From: Chloroflexota bacterium
GTDB lineage: Bacteria > Chloroflexota > Chloroflexia > Thermomicrobiales > UBA6265
Assembly: GCA_023389575.1 (NCBI GenBank)
Contig: JAEWEG010000039.1
Span: 62,001 to 126,000 of the forward strand
DNA: 64,000 bases
Direction: 5' to 3'
Under the pieces are notes generated by a model. The model saw nothing but the letters and a program-made list of their open reading frames with translations. It was not told where the DNA came from and made no database searches. The position numbers and the translations under genes are program-made. Positions 34,635-43,577 of this stretch are shown here, piece by piece. The first letter of the stretch is position 1. Each line of letters starts with the position of its first letter.

Positions 34635-34659
34635 CCGACCCGGCACGTGATCGGGTTGG
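34635..34659. terminator. hairpin between convergent genes
   Basis: CCGACCCG / CGGGTTGG (one G-T pair) with a 9-nt loop; a second small hairpin GCCCCG-TGT-CGGGGC lies at 34606-34620. Together they separate the RidA gene from the minus-strand gene at 34663. Confidence 0.5.
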
Positions 34660-34662
34660 GAT

Positions 34663-35091
34663 TCAGTTACCCGATGGCGGGGTGATTGGCTCGGCGGTGC
34701 CGGGCGAGGCTTTCGCGGCTCTCGGCGGGGGTTCGGGCGGCATGAAGTCCGCGGGAAGCGGCTGGGCGGTCATCGCCTTCAGCCAGGATCGAACCGATGC
34801 CTGGTTCGGCTGGTCGAGCCAGGCCATCAGGTCGCCGGTGATCTCGTCGAGCGTAAGGCTGAGTTCGTCGCGGCTCATCGCCAGCGAGGTGTAGAACGGG
34901 TCCACCATCGCGGTCTTCGCCGTCAGGCTCGCGCCGGCGCAGGGTTCCATCCGCAGGCACCACAGGCGGGGCTGGTCTGGATCGCGAATTGGCATCAATC
35001 GGAACGTCCACGGACCCGCGAGGTCCTTGAAGTAGAGGATGAGCCCTTCCGGCGCGCGCAGTCGTACCAGTTCGAAGCTCGGCGTGCTCAT
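34663..35091 (-). CDS. hypothetical protein
   Basis: 142 residues from ATG 35091. Not recognised. The first 60 residues look like a beta-rich domain (FELVRLRAPEGLILYFKDLAGPWTFRLMPIRD), the middle is helical (SRDELSLTLDEITGDLMAWL) and the last 35 are Pro/Ala-rich and probably disordered. No signal peptide. Codon use is normal for the window, which supports a real gene. The RBS is weak. Confidence 0.5.
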   Translation of the reverse strand: MSTPSFELVRLRAPEGLILYFKDLAGPWTFRLMPIRDPDQPRLWCLRMEPCAGASLTAKTAMVDPFYTSLAMSRDELSLTLDEITGDLMAWLDQPNQASVRSWLKAMTAQPLPADFMPPEPPPRAAKASPGTAEPITPPSGN

Positions 35092-35333
35092 TGGCGCACC
35101 ACGCGCTCACTGGAAGCGTTGACTGGCCAGCGCCGGAGTGGTCGGTTGTCGAACATGGGGGGAGCCGATCGTCGCCTGGCTCGAGCGGGTCCAGCAAGAC
35201 AGGAATGCCGGCGGAGGATCGCAACACACACCGGTCATGGGGAATCTGGCGCGGAATGTCCGCCGCCACGTGTACCCCCATACTACCATGGCACCATTTT
35301 GCCCAATCCGGTAAGCCTTGCCGGCGATCGCGG

Positions 35334-36326
35334 TCACGCGACCGCCCCGGCGTAATACCGCAGCGCCTGCCGGAATCCGTCCTTCGCCTCGTCCAGCCGG
35401 TGCTGGGCGTTGGCGATGTCGATCCGGAGCGTGGTTGACCGCTGCGAGATCACCGAGTTCCCCAGCGAGCTGTTGAACCACAGCGGGAACGTATCGCTCG
35501 CCCGCAGCGACCTAAGCCGCTCGGTCATTGCCAGGATTTGCGCGTCCAGCCGCACGCATTCGCGGCGGGCCCAGATCACGCGCTCGGCCCAGGACGTCAG
35601 CGCCTTCCAGCCCAGCACCGCTCCCCGGTCGCGTTCGATCTCGCGCAGGGCGTGGAGGTTCTGCGTGTGCCAGGCCTCGTTGATCCGCAGCATCAACTCC
35701 TCACGGCGCGACCTGTCCTCTTCGTCGGTCGCCAGGTCCGGGTGGCACAGCCTCGCCATCTCCAGGTAGAGGCTTCGGAGTTCCTTCCGGTCGTCCTCCG
35801 CCATCCTTGGCCGGTGCTGGCGGTGCATGCGCCGCATGATTTCCTCTTCCTCGGCCTGGTTGCGGGCGTCTTCCTGGCTGAACCGCCAGGCGCGCTCGCG
35901 CTCCAGCCGATCGTCCTCATCGTGGGCGGCGAACCAGGACGGCGGTATCTCGATCCCGAACATCTCGCCGATCTCGGTCAGTTCATCTCGCGTGAACAGG
36001 TCGCCGAGCACCCCGTCGGGATCGGCCGCAAGGCGGGCGTGGATTCTGCCCGTTCGCGACTCGATGGTCTCGATCAGGGAACGCAACTCCAGGAGTTCGC
36101 GCTGCAGGGTCCCAACCCGCGCCTTGTACTCCCATTCGAACGCCTCCAGCGCCTCGAGCAGGGGAGTGATTTCGGCTTCCAGTCGCTGGATGTGCAACTG
36201 GCGCATTTTGATCTCGCCTTCGAGGAAGCCGAAATCGCGCTCCTCAGGCGCTGGAACGCAGACGAGCGCCCGCATCTGGCGATTGGATGTGGTGGGGGAA
36301 GGGCCAGGGGCCGGTAATGTCCTCAT
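35334..36326 (-). CDS. J-domain-like protein with N-terminal coiled coil
   Basis: 330 residues from ATG 36326; the RBS is weak and Met18 is an alternative. About 35-100 is a coiled coil (LEGEIKMRQLHIQRLEAEI, LQRELLELRSLIETIE). About 184-230 reads as a J domain: LRSLYLEMARLCHPDLATD with the HPD tripeptide at 195-197, then RREELMLRINEAWHT. The C-terminal 100 residues are again helical. It lacks the G/F and zinc regions of DnaJ, so it is a class C-type J protein that might recruit DnaK to a partner bound by the coiled coil. Confidence 0.68.
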   Translation of the reverse strand: MRTLPAPGPSPTTSNRQMRALVCVPAPEERDFGFLEGEIKMRQLHIQRLEAEITPLLEALEAFEWEYKARVGTLQRELLELRSLIETIESRTGRIHARLAADPDGVLGDLFTRDELTEIGEMFGIEIPPSWFAAHDEDDRLERERAWRFSQEDARNQAEEEEIMRRMHRQHRPRMAEDDRKELRSLYLEMARLCHPDLATDEEDRSRREELMLRINEAWHTQNLHALREIERDRGAVLGWKALTSWAERVIWARRECVRLDAQILAMTERLRSLRASDTFPLWFNSSLGNSVISQRSTTLRIDIANAQHRLDEAKDGFRQALRYYAGAVA

Positions 36327-36557
36327 TGAAGGTATTTTACCGCGCCAGCCCCTCGCATTGACCTGTCGGGATTGCCAGTTGCGGTGTGTTTCGTGGATGC
36401 CTCCGAAGGTGTCTTGTGCCGTCCTCACCCTGCGTGCTACTGTGTACGTACATTCCTGTCAATTTCCTTCGGTGGGGGTGTCTCGCGTCGCGAGTTTCGG
36501 GTGTCATGGGAGTGGGCTCGTCAAGGCGAATCGGTCCGTGCTCCATGCCAATCCGCA

Positions 36558-36586
36558 TTGACTTCACCGTCGATGCACCATATGAT
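36558..36586 (+). promoter_or_regulatory. sigma70-type promoter of nrdAB
   Basis: -35 TTGACT (36558-36563), 17-bp spacer, -10 TATGAT (36581-36586). The first NrdR box covers the -10, as expected for repression. Confidence 0.7.
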
Positions 36587-36622
36587 GTGTAGCCTGACTG
36601 TGACGGACACCATATATGGTGT
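36575..36622. promoter_or_regulatory. tandem NrdR boxes
   Basis: Box 1 GCACCATATGATGTGT (36575-36590) and box 2 ACACCATATATGGTGT (36607-36622, a perfect 16-bp palindrome) match the NrdR consensus acaCwAtATaTwGtgt. The gap is 16 bp, so centres are 32 bp apart, three helix turns, the usual NrdR arrangement. NrdR with bound dATP would repress nrdAB. The nrdR gene is not in the window. Confidence 0.88.
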
Positions 36623-36920
36623 TGGTTATGTCGGCTTTTGCCTTCATGTCACCGTCTGAGCCGCCGCCAGCCCCAGTCCGGACACGGCCTGGGAACGGTG
36701 TTTTTGGGGTCGACAGGCATTAAGGAACGGTTAAGTCCGGGTGGTTTCTCACCTTGCGCGTATCCGGCGGAATTGGCGAATCGTGACGTCGTGTCACCAA
36801 CTCACCTCGCAACCCATGCCCGTGGGGTGGCGAGTGATCAACAGGACGGGGTGGAACGAGTAGTGCCGGCGAGTGGGATGCCCCAGCGCGAAGAAGCGCC
36901 CGGCGGAAGACAGGGACTCG

Positions 36921-39900
36921 ATGGTTATCGAAGATCAAGGCGTCAACCTGGCATCGGCTAACGGGAGCGGCGGTGAAGTGCTCTCCGTGCGCAAGCGGGA
37001 CGGTCGTACCGTTTCGTTCGATCGCGGGCGAATCGCGCACGCCATCGAGATGGCCTATCGCGCGGAGATCGGCGTTCCGTACCCCGATCCCATTTCCGCG
37101 CAGGTCGCCAATCGCATTGGCGAGGTGACCAGCGCCGTCATCCGCGCCCTCCCGGCCAGCGCCGAGCAGGCGGATTCATCCACCGTCGAGGAGATCCAGG
37201 ACGAGGTCGAGCGCCAGCTCATGGCGGCCGGCGCGTACTCCGTCGCCCGCCGCTACATCCTCTACCGCGAGGCCCGCGCCCGGGCCCGCGACGAGGACCA
37301 GCTCCGGCTCCGTGACCTCGACGGTCAGGAGATGCTGGTCAACCGCGCGGTCCTTCGCAACTGGATCAGCGACGCCGCCATCGATCTGGGCGATATCGCC
37401 CTCAAGGAGATCGAGGAAGACGTCCTCACCACCGTTCGCAACGGCATGGCTCTCACCGAACTCGACCGCGCCATCGTGCTGGCCGGCCGCTCCCGCATCG
37501 AGCGGCGCCCGATCTATTCCTCGTTCGCCGCCCGCGCGCTCCTGCGCTCGATCTACAGCGAAGTCGTTCGGCGCCGCGTGGCGGTCGCCGATGCCGGCGA
37601 GTTCTACGCCTCGGCCTTCGTCGACAGCATCCACGAAGGCGTCTCCCACGAGCTCTACGCGCCGGAGCTGCTCAGCTTCGATCTCGCGCGACTCGGCGCC
37701 GAACTCGATCCCGCGCGGGATCTCCAGTTCCGCTACCTCGGGCTCCAGACCCTCTACGATCGCTACCTCGTCCACAATGGTGGCCGCCGCATCGAACTGC
37801 CGCAGGCGTTCTGGATGCGTGTCTCCATGGGCCTGGCCCTCGCCGAGCGCGAAGACCAGCGGGACGACCGCGCGATCGAGTTCTACACCGCGCTTTCCAC
37901 GTTCCAGGTCTGCTCGTCCAGCCCAACCCTGTTCAACGCCGGAACGCTGCACCCGCAGCTTTCTTCCTGCTACCTCACCTCGGTGCAGGACGACCTGGAC
38001 AACATCTTCAAGAGCGTTCGGGACAACGCCCTGCTCTCCAAGTGGAGCGGTGGTCTTGGCAATGACTGGACCAACGTCCGCGCCCTCGGCTCCCACATCA
38101 AGGGCACCAACGGCGAGAGCCAGGGTGTGATTCCCTTCCTCAAGGTGGTCAACGACGCCGCTGTCGCCGTCAACCAGGGCGGCAAGCGCAAGGGCGCGGT
38201 CTGCACCTACCTCGAGGTCTGGCACTCCGATATGGACGAGTTCCTCGACCTTCGCAAGAACACAGGTGACGACCGTCGCCGCGCTCACGATATGAATACC
38301 GCCTCCTGGATCCCCGACCTCTTCATGGAGCGGGTCGAGCAGGAAGGCACGTGGACGCTGTTCAGCCCCAGCGACGCGCCCGAGCTTCACGACCTCTACG
38401 GACAGGCGTTCCGCCGCAAGTACGAGGAATACGAGCGACTCGCGGCCAGCGGCGCGCTTCCGAAGGCGCGCAAGATCAAGGCGGTCGACCTGTGGCGCAA
38501 GATGCTGGGATCGCTGTTCGAGACCGGCCATCCGTGGATCACCTTCAAGGATCCCTCCAACGTCCGCAGCCCGCAGGACCACGCCGGCGTGGTTCACAGC
38601 TCGAACCTCTGCACCGAGATCCTGCTCAACACCAGCCGCGATGAGGTGGCCGTCTGCAACCTGGCCTCCATCAACCTCCCGGCCCACATGGTCGACGGCC
38701 AGATCGATGGCGAGCGCCTCGGCGCGACAGTGCGCACCGCCGTCCGCATGCTCGATAACGTGATCGACATCAACTACTATCCGATCCCGGAGGCCGAAAA
38801 CTCCAACATGAAGCACCGCCCGGTCGGGCTTGGCCTGATGGGCTTCCAGGACTGCCTGTGGCACCTTGGGGTCTCCTACGCCTCCGACGAGGCCGTGGAG
38901 TTCGCCGACCGCTCGATGGAACTCATCTCGTGGCACACCATCTACGCATCCTCCCAACTCGCCGCCGAGCGGGGCGCCTATCCGTCCTACAAGGGCTCCA
39001 AGTGGGATCGTGGCCTGCTGCCGATCGACACCATTGACCTCCTCGCCAGCGAGCGTGGCCAGCAGATCGACGTCGACCGGAGCGTCTCGCTCGACTGGGA
39101 ACCGGTCCGCGAGTCCATTCGCCAGCACGGCATGCGAAACAGCAACACCATGGCGATCGCCCCCACCGCCACCATCTCCAACATCCAGGGCGTGACCCAG
39201 TCGATCGAGCCGATGTTCACGAACCTCTTCGTGAAGAGCAACCTCTCTGGTGAGTTCACCATCGTCAACGAGTCGCTGGTCGCCGAGCTTGAGGAAGCCG
39301 GGCTCTGGAACCAGGAACTGCTCGACGAGATCAAGTACTGGGATGGCTCCATCGCCGCCATCGAGAGCATTCCGCTCGAAATCCGCCTCCGCTACCCAAC
39401 CGCCTTCGAGGTGGAGCCGGAGTGGCTGATCGAGGCCGCCTCCCGCCGCCAGAAGTGGATCGACCAGGGCCAGTCGCTCAATCTCTACATTGGCGAGCCG
39501 AGCGGCCGCAAGCTCAACGACATGTACATGATGGCCTGGAAGAAGGGCCTCAAGACCACGTACTACCTGCGCTCGCGCGGCGCCACGCAGACCGAGAAGT
39601 CCACGCTGGACGTGAACCGCTTCGGTATCCAGCCGCGCTGGATGAAGTCGCACAGCGCCTCCAGCAACGTCGTCATCGACCGGGCGCCCGTCAACCCAAT
39701 CGCCGACCGTCCGACGTCATCCACGCCAGAGGCGAGGTCGAACGGCGTCGCGGTGCCGGCCCCGAATCCGAACCCGGTCGCCAGCGCCCCGCGACCGTCG
39801 CTGACCACGAATTTCCAGAAGCCCCAGGCGCCGGCCCCCGCCGCGACGCGAGTCGCGCCGCCGGTGATCGAGACATCGCAGCCGCTCATCCCGAACGTGA

Positions 39901-39971
39901 GCGAGCTGCGAATGCGAACGACGCACGACCTTCCGGTCGAGGAAGAATTCGGCTGCGAGGTCTGCCAATAA
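36921..39971 (+). CDS. nrdA: ribonucleoside-diphosphate reductase, alpha subunit (class I)
   Basis: 1016 residues from ATG 36921 (AGGGA upstream); 16 further codons are open upstream without an RBS. Residues about 19-118 are an ATP cone for dATP/ATP control. The barrel holds the redox Cys pair (SSCYLT near 350, AVCNLASINL) and the radical site NLCTEI near 563. NTMAIAPTATISNIQG is the conserved substrate loop. After about residue 900 a Pro/Ala-rich flexible tail leads to the terminal CEVC (1012-1015), which receives electrons from thioredoxin. It reduces NDPs to dNDPs with the beta subunit encoded 136 nt downstream. Confidence 0.96.
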   Translation: MVIEDQGVNLASANGSGGEVLSVRKRDGRTVSFDRGRIAHAIEMAYRAEIGVPYPDPISAQVANRIGEVTSAVIRALPASAEQADSSTVEEIQDEVERQLMAAGAYSVARRYILYREARARARDEDQLRLRDLDGQEMLVNRAVLRNWISDAAIDLGDIALKEIEEDVLTTVRNGMALTELDRAIVLAGRSRIERRPIYSSFAARALLRSIYSEVVRRRVAVADAGEFYASAFVDSIHEGVSHELYAPELLSFDLARLGAELDPARDLQFRYLGLQTLYDRYLVHNGGRRIELPQAFWMRVSMGLALAEREDQRDDRAIEFYTALSTFQVCSSSPTLFNAGTLHPQLSSCYLTSVQDDLDNIFKSVRDNALLSKWSGGLGNDWTNVRALGSHIKGTNGESQGVIPFLKVVNDAAVAVNQGGKRKGAVCTYLEVWHSDMDEFLDLRKNTGDDRRRAHDMNTASWIPDLFMERVEQEGTWTLFSPSDAPELHDLYGQAFRRKYEEYERLAASGALPKARKIKAVDLWRKMLGSLFETGHPWITFKDPSNVRSPQDHAGVVHSSNLCTEILLNTSRDEVAVCNLASINLPAHMVDGQIDGERLGATVRTAVRMLDNVIDINYYPIPEAENSNMKHRPVGLGLMGFQDCLWHLGVSYASDEAVEFADRSMELISWHTIYASSQLAAERGAYPSYKGSKWDRGLLPIDTIDLLASERGQQIDVDRSVSLDWEPVRESIRQHGMRNSNTMAIAPTATISNIQGVTQSIEPMFTNLFVKSNLSGEFTIVNESLVAELEEAGLWNQELLDEIKYWDGSIAAIESIPLEIRLRYPTAFEVEPEWLIEAASRRQKWIDQGQSLNLYIGEPSGRKLNDMYMMAWKKGLKTTYYLRSRGATQTEKSTLDVNRFGIQPRWMKSHSASSNVVIDRAPVNPIADRPTSSTPEARSNGVAVPAPNPNPVASAPRPSLTTNFQKPQAPAPAATRVAPPVIETSQPLIPNVSELRMRTTHDLPVEEEFGCEVCQ

Positions 39972-39996
39972 CCGCCCACACGGCACCGCGTACGTA

Positions 39997-40019
39997 GGGG
40001 CGGACCTCGTGTCCGCCCC
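39997..40019. repeat. hairpin/dispersed-repeat-like element between nrdA and nrdB
   Basis: GGGGCGGAC-CTCGT-GTCCGCCCC, a perfect 9-bp stem, lies in the nrdA-nrdB spacer, preceded by ACGTA. It reads like the short GTAGGGGCGGAC... intergenic repeats seen in some high-GC genomes (recollection, not a search). It may act as an mRNA processing or attenuation structure. Confidence 0.5.
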
Positions 40020-40107
40020 GGAGATACATCCAGGAACTCACGCCGCGAATCGGATATCCGTCGAAACCGCCTCGTGGCGGTCTGGAATCCCGGAGGACGA
40101 CAAGGTC

Positions 40108-41169
40108 ATGACAGAAACAGCGCCAATCCTCGGCATCGAAACCGCTCCACGCGCCGCCGTCGCCTCGGCCGACAGCAAGCGCCTCATCAACTGCGCCGCG
40201 GTGGACGTGAACCAGCTCATGCCGCTGAAGTACCACTGGGCCTGGGAGCATTACCTCAACGGTTGCGCCAACCACTGGATGCCGAGCGAGGTGCCGATGG
40301 GCGCCGACATCGCCCTGTGGCGCAGCAACAACCTCAACGAGGAAGAGCGCCGGGTCATCATGCGCAACCTCGGCTTCTTCGCCACCGCCGAGAGCCTGGT
40401 CGCGAACAACCTCACGCTCGCCATCTTCCGCCACGTCACCAATGCCGAATGCCGGCAGTACCTCTTGCGCCAGGCATTCGAGGAAGCCATTCACACCCAC
40501 ACCTTCCATTACATCGTCGAAAGCCTCGACCTCGACGAGCGGGAAGTGTTTGGCATGTACCACGACATTCCATCCATCTCCGCCAAGGATGAGATGGAGA
40601 TGCAGCTCACCGCCGACCTCCTCGATCCCAACTTCAGCACCGAAACCTTCGAGGGCGCCCAGAAGTTCCTCGAAAATCTGGTCGGCTACTACGTGATCAT
40701 GGAAGGCATCTTTTTCTACGCTGGCTTCGCGATGGTCCTCTCCTTCCACCGCCAGAACCGGATGAAGGGGATCGGCGAGCAGTTCCAGTACATCCTGCGC
40801 GACGAAACCATCCATCTCAATTTCGGCGTCGACTTGATCAACGGCATCAAGGCCGAGAACCCGGAACTGTGGACCCCGGAGTTCCAGGACCGCCTCGTGG
40901 AGAAGATTCGCCACGCCGTCACCCTGGAAGAGGCCTACGCCCGGGACTGCCTCCCGAACGGCGTCCTCGGTCTCAACGCCGAGCTCTTCGAGGAGTACGT
41001 CCGCTACGTCGCCGACCGACGCCTCGAACGCATCGGCCTGCCTCGTCAGTACATGGCGAAGAACCCCTTCCCTTGGATGAGCGAGACCATCGACCTCGGC
41101 AAGGAGAAGAACTTCTTCGAAAGCCGCGTCACCGACTACCAGAAAGCCGCTACCCTCTCCTGGGACTAG
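40108..41169 (+). CDS. nrdB: ribonucleotide reductase beta subunit, class Ic (Mn/Fe type)
   Basis: 353 residues from ATG 40108 (GGAGG 11 nt upstream). Ferritin-like metal ligands: Glu95, Glu126, His129, Glu199, Glu233, His236. The residue equivalent to the radical Tyr is Phe133 (EEAIHTHTFHY), with Tyr135 two positions on, exactly as in Chlamydia trachomatis R2 (Phe127, Tyr129); all ligands are offset by a constant +6 from that protein, and the first ligand is Glu rather than Asp. This identifies the class Ic subgroup, which uses a Mn(IV)/Fe(III) cofactor instead of a tyrosyl radical. Co-transcribed with nrdA. Confidence 0.95.
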   Translation: MTETAPILGIETAPRAAVASADSKRLINCAAVDVNQLMPLKYHWAWEHYLNGCANHWMPSEVPMGADIALWRSNNLNEEERRVIMRNLGFFATAESLVANNLTLAIFRHVTNAECRQYLLRQAFEEAIHTHTFHYIVESLDLDEREVFGMYHDIPSISAKDEMEMQLTADLLDPNFSTETFEGAQKFLENLVGYYVIMEGIFFYAGFAMVLSFHRQNRMKGIGEQFQYILRDETIHLNFGVDLINGIKAENPELWTPEFQDRLVEKIRHAVTLEEAYARDCLPNGVLGLNAELFEEYVRYVADRRLERIGLPRQYMAKNPFPWMSETIDLGKEKNFFESRVTDYQKAATLSWD

Positions 41170-41178
41170 ACGGATGAC

Positions 41179-41218
41179 CAACAAAGGAGGACACTCACGC
41201 GAGTGTCCTCCTTTGTTG
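41179..41218 (+). terminator. terminator of nrdAB
   Basis: A perfect 18-bp stem from CAACAAAGGAGG to CCTCCTTTGTTG with an ACGC loop, just after the nrdB stop. Confidence 0.9.
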
Positions 41219-41231
41219 TACCCAGGGATGA

Positions 41232-41865
41232 ATGGCCAGATTGATTCAGTTCGTGAGCGGCCTGGATTGGTCGGGAGACGCGGGGAATCCGGCACGGGGG
41301 GTGCGGGAAAATCAATGGTTGGTCACGTGTGCCTGCCATGCACTTAAGGATGACCTGGATGAAATCGCCAGAGAGTTCCTGGCGGTAAAGCAGGAAATGG
41401 GATGGCCTCAGGATCGACCGTTCAAGTACACCCGCACACGCCAGGATATACGGCGGCGCTTCGTTGAACAGCTTGGCTCCCTCCATGCCCCTATCGTTCA
41501 CCGTCTGCGTCGTGGACAAATGGCATTGGTCGGGCGCGTATCTGCAAGCCACGACCGGAACGGAACGCATTCTGGAATGCGTCTGTAGAGTTCTTGAGTC
41601 ATGCCCTGATGAACTTGTTGGTGGTCAAATCCTGACCGTGGACGGACACCGTAGCGAGTCGGATTTCATTCGTCAGGTCAGAATGCGACTTCGCCAACAA
41701 CTGCGTCCGCTGGGACGAAGTTCATTCAAGAAGATTGCATCAGTGCCTGCCAATCGCCATGACGCGATGCTCATTCAGGCGGCCGACATGTTGGCGGGCG
41801 AAATTCGGTGGCGATCTGGTGAGATTCCCGAGAGTTGTAGCCGCTTCGTACGCCAAGCGGGTTAA
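41232..41865 (+). pseudogene. DUF3800-family gene with a frameshift
   Basis: Two overlapping frames make one DUF3800-like protein. The first (from 41232, AGGGA upstream) gives MARLIQFVSGLDWSGDAG, the degenerate DESGD-type start, to RRRFVEQLGS. The similarity continues one base out of frame from about 41480 (MPLSFTVCVVDKWHWSGAYL) to LIQAADMLAGEIRW and a stop at 41865. The break lies in a C-rich stretch (41475-41491). Either a real inactivating +1 shift, a base-call error or a recoding site. DUF3800 proteins have an RNase H-like fold and are common in mobile and defence loci; this one is alone. AT-richer than its neighbours. Confidence 0.65.
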
Positions 41866-41936
41866 ACCAAAACCCCTGGCCTAGACGGATTGGTTACCGC
41901 CCCGACGAGCAGAGCCCGAAGCCTTCAGCCAGGGAA

Positions 41937-41956
41937 AAAACACAAATAAGTGTTTT
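41937..41956 (+). terminator. weak AT-rich terminator
   Basis: AAAACAC-AAATAA-GTGTTTT, 7-bp stem ending in TTTT, 70 bp after the DUF3800 stop. Confidence 0.45.
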
Positions 41957-42077
41957 GCAGGAAAGCTATTCGCCTCCAATGTTGCAATGATACGTTCCCG
42001 GCCATGAAAGTCAACGACATCCATTCAACCCTTCAATCCCGGGTTCGGTTCATCGCGCATATCCCTTGCGCGCGGGC

Positions 42078-43226
42078 TCACCGAAGCCCCCGGAAGAAGA
42101 TCTGGATGCTCTTCGCGACTGGAACGGGCATTTCCCCGGCGATGAAGTGCCCGCCGCCATCCAGTTCAACCCAGTGCCGGATATCGGTGTGCAGCCGCTC
42201 CACGTACTCGCGGGGCGGACGGTTGGCTGGCTCGTTGAGCGGCAGCGCGACGCCGGTCGGAACCGTGATCCTGTCGTCTGGCCCCAGCGGCTCCAGATCC
42301 TCGGCGTAATAGCGATTCGCCGAGTTGATCGTCTCCGTCACCCAGTAGGTCATCACGTTCGCCAGCAGGTCGTCCTTCGAAAAGTGCTTCTCCAGATTCC
42401 CGCTCGGCGGGACCGTCCACGCGTTCCACTTCTCGATGATCCAGGCCGCCAGCCCCGCCGGCGAATCGTTCAGCCCATGGGCCAGCACCTGATGTTTGGT
42501 TCCCAGGATATGCGCGTAGGCGCTCTGGTCCTTCCCCCACGCCTGCCGTAGCTTCTGATGCTCCAGCTCCGCCACGCTCAGCGGGGGCGAGTCCGGGGCC
42601 AGCGTTGGTCCGGGAATGCCAGGCGTGGTCGTGTGGTAGCCGATCACTCGCTCGGGATGGTCGAAGTTCAGGTACTCGCAGATGCTCGCGCCGATATCGT
42701 AGGCGTGGATGCCGAACCGCTCGTAACCCAGACCCTCCATCAACTCCACGAACATGCCAGCCACGGCCCGGTCCTCGAATCCCACCCTGTCCGGCGGGTC
42801 CGAGAACCCATGCCCCGGCACCGACGGCACTACCACGTCGAACGCATCGGCCGGATCTCCCCCATGCGCCCCGGGGTCGGTCAGCAGCGAGATCATCGGC
42901 AGGTACTCGAACGGCGAGCTTGGGTACCCATGCGCGAGCAGCAATGGCATCCGCGACGGTCCGTTCCCTCGCACGTGGATGTAGTGGACGCCCAACCCGC
43001 CGATCTCGACCCGGAAGTTCGGCAGCGCATTGATCCGCGCTTCCCGCGCCCGCCAGTCGAACCCATCCCGCCAGTACTCCATCAACTCACGGAAGTTGTC
43101 GGGGATTCCCTGGCTCTTTCCTACGCCCGGCAACTCCTTCGGCCATCGCGTGCGCGCAAGTCGCTCGCGCAGGTCATCGAGCGTTTCCAGGGGCACGTGA
43201 ATTTCGAACGGTTGCGCCTGGGACAT
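42078..43226 (-). CDS. epoxide hydrolase (EHN-domain alpha/beta hydrolase)
   Basis: 382 residues, ATG 43226 with AAAGG upstream. The N-terminal EHN domain (about 4-110: PFEIHVPLETLDDLRERLARTRWP) is characteristic of microsomal-type epoxide hydrolases. The alpha/beta core has LLAHGYPSSPFEYLPMI (oxyanion hole), the nucleophile elbow HAYDIGAS with Asp177, and LDGGGHFIAGE carrying the catalytic His. It would open epoxides through an Asp ester. No signal peptide; monocistronic. Confidence 0.9.
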   Translation of the reverse strand: MSQAQPFEIHVPLETLDDLRERLARTRWPKELPGVGKSQGIPDNFRELMEYWRDGFDWRAREARINALPNFRVEIGGLGVHYIHVRGNGPSRMPLLLAHGYPSSPFEYLPMISLLTDPGAHGGDPADAFDVVVPSVPGHGFSDPPDRVGFEDRAVAGMFVELMEGLGYERFGIHAYDIGASICEYLNFDHPERVIGYHTTTPGIPGPTLAPDSPPLSVAELEHQKLRQAWGKDQSAYAHILGTKHQVLAHGLNDSPAGLAAWIIEKWNAWTVPPSGNLEKHFSKDDLLANVMTYWVTETINSANRYYAEDLEPLGPDDRITVPTGVALPLNEPANRPPREYVERLHTDIRHWVELDGGGHFIAGEMPVPVAKSIQIFFRGLR

Positions 43227-43577
43227 GATGGACGGACCTTTCAGGTGAGGAGCGTGGACAGCGCGAAGAATCGCGCCGCTGTCTCACGGCGACCATATCA
43301 GGCGCGCGCGGACACTCCGTGTCCGTCTATCAGGCGCGAGGCGGGGAGTGGGTCTTCGACCTGGCTTCTTCGGGAAACTCCGCGTGCGGATTGAGAGGAG
43401 CACGCGATGGCCCCTCTGGTGACGCGTGATGGGGGACGCCAGTCACCACCTCGTGGGAAGGCTCGGGAAACCGGGCGATGCAGCGGGCCTGGCCGACTCG
43501 CTCGGCGATGCCTAGGCCTGGGAGGCACGGGCCAACCCCGGTTGACCCGGACTCAACGGGGGCAACTCCCGCTCAAG
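43227..43577. other. intergenic region, nothing recognised
   Basis: 351 bp between two minus-strand genes. Open frames here are antisense or out-of-frame extensions; no promoter or repeat stands out. Confidence 0.5.

Larger units (their letters stand above)
36327..36920. other. promoter and long leader region of nrdAB
   Basis: 594 bp between the J-domain gene (-) and nrdA (+). It contains the nrdA promoter and two NrdR boxes (36558-36622). From the likely transcription start near 36593 a 5' leader of about 330 nt precedes nrdA; I recognise no riboswitch in it. Confidence 0.65.

Noticed and set aside
33868..34650. 260-codon frame overlapping the RidA gene
   Set aside because: Out-of-frame extension with Ser/Arg-rich product; RidA motifs and RBS support the other frame.
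37176..39653. 825-codon open frame antisense to nrdA
   Set aside because: Long antisense frames are expected opposite GC-rich coding sequence; the product has low-complexity composition, no family similarity and no RBS.
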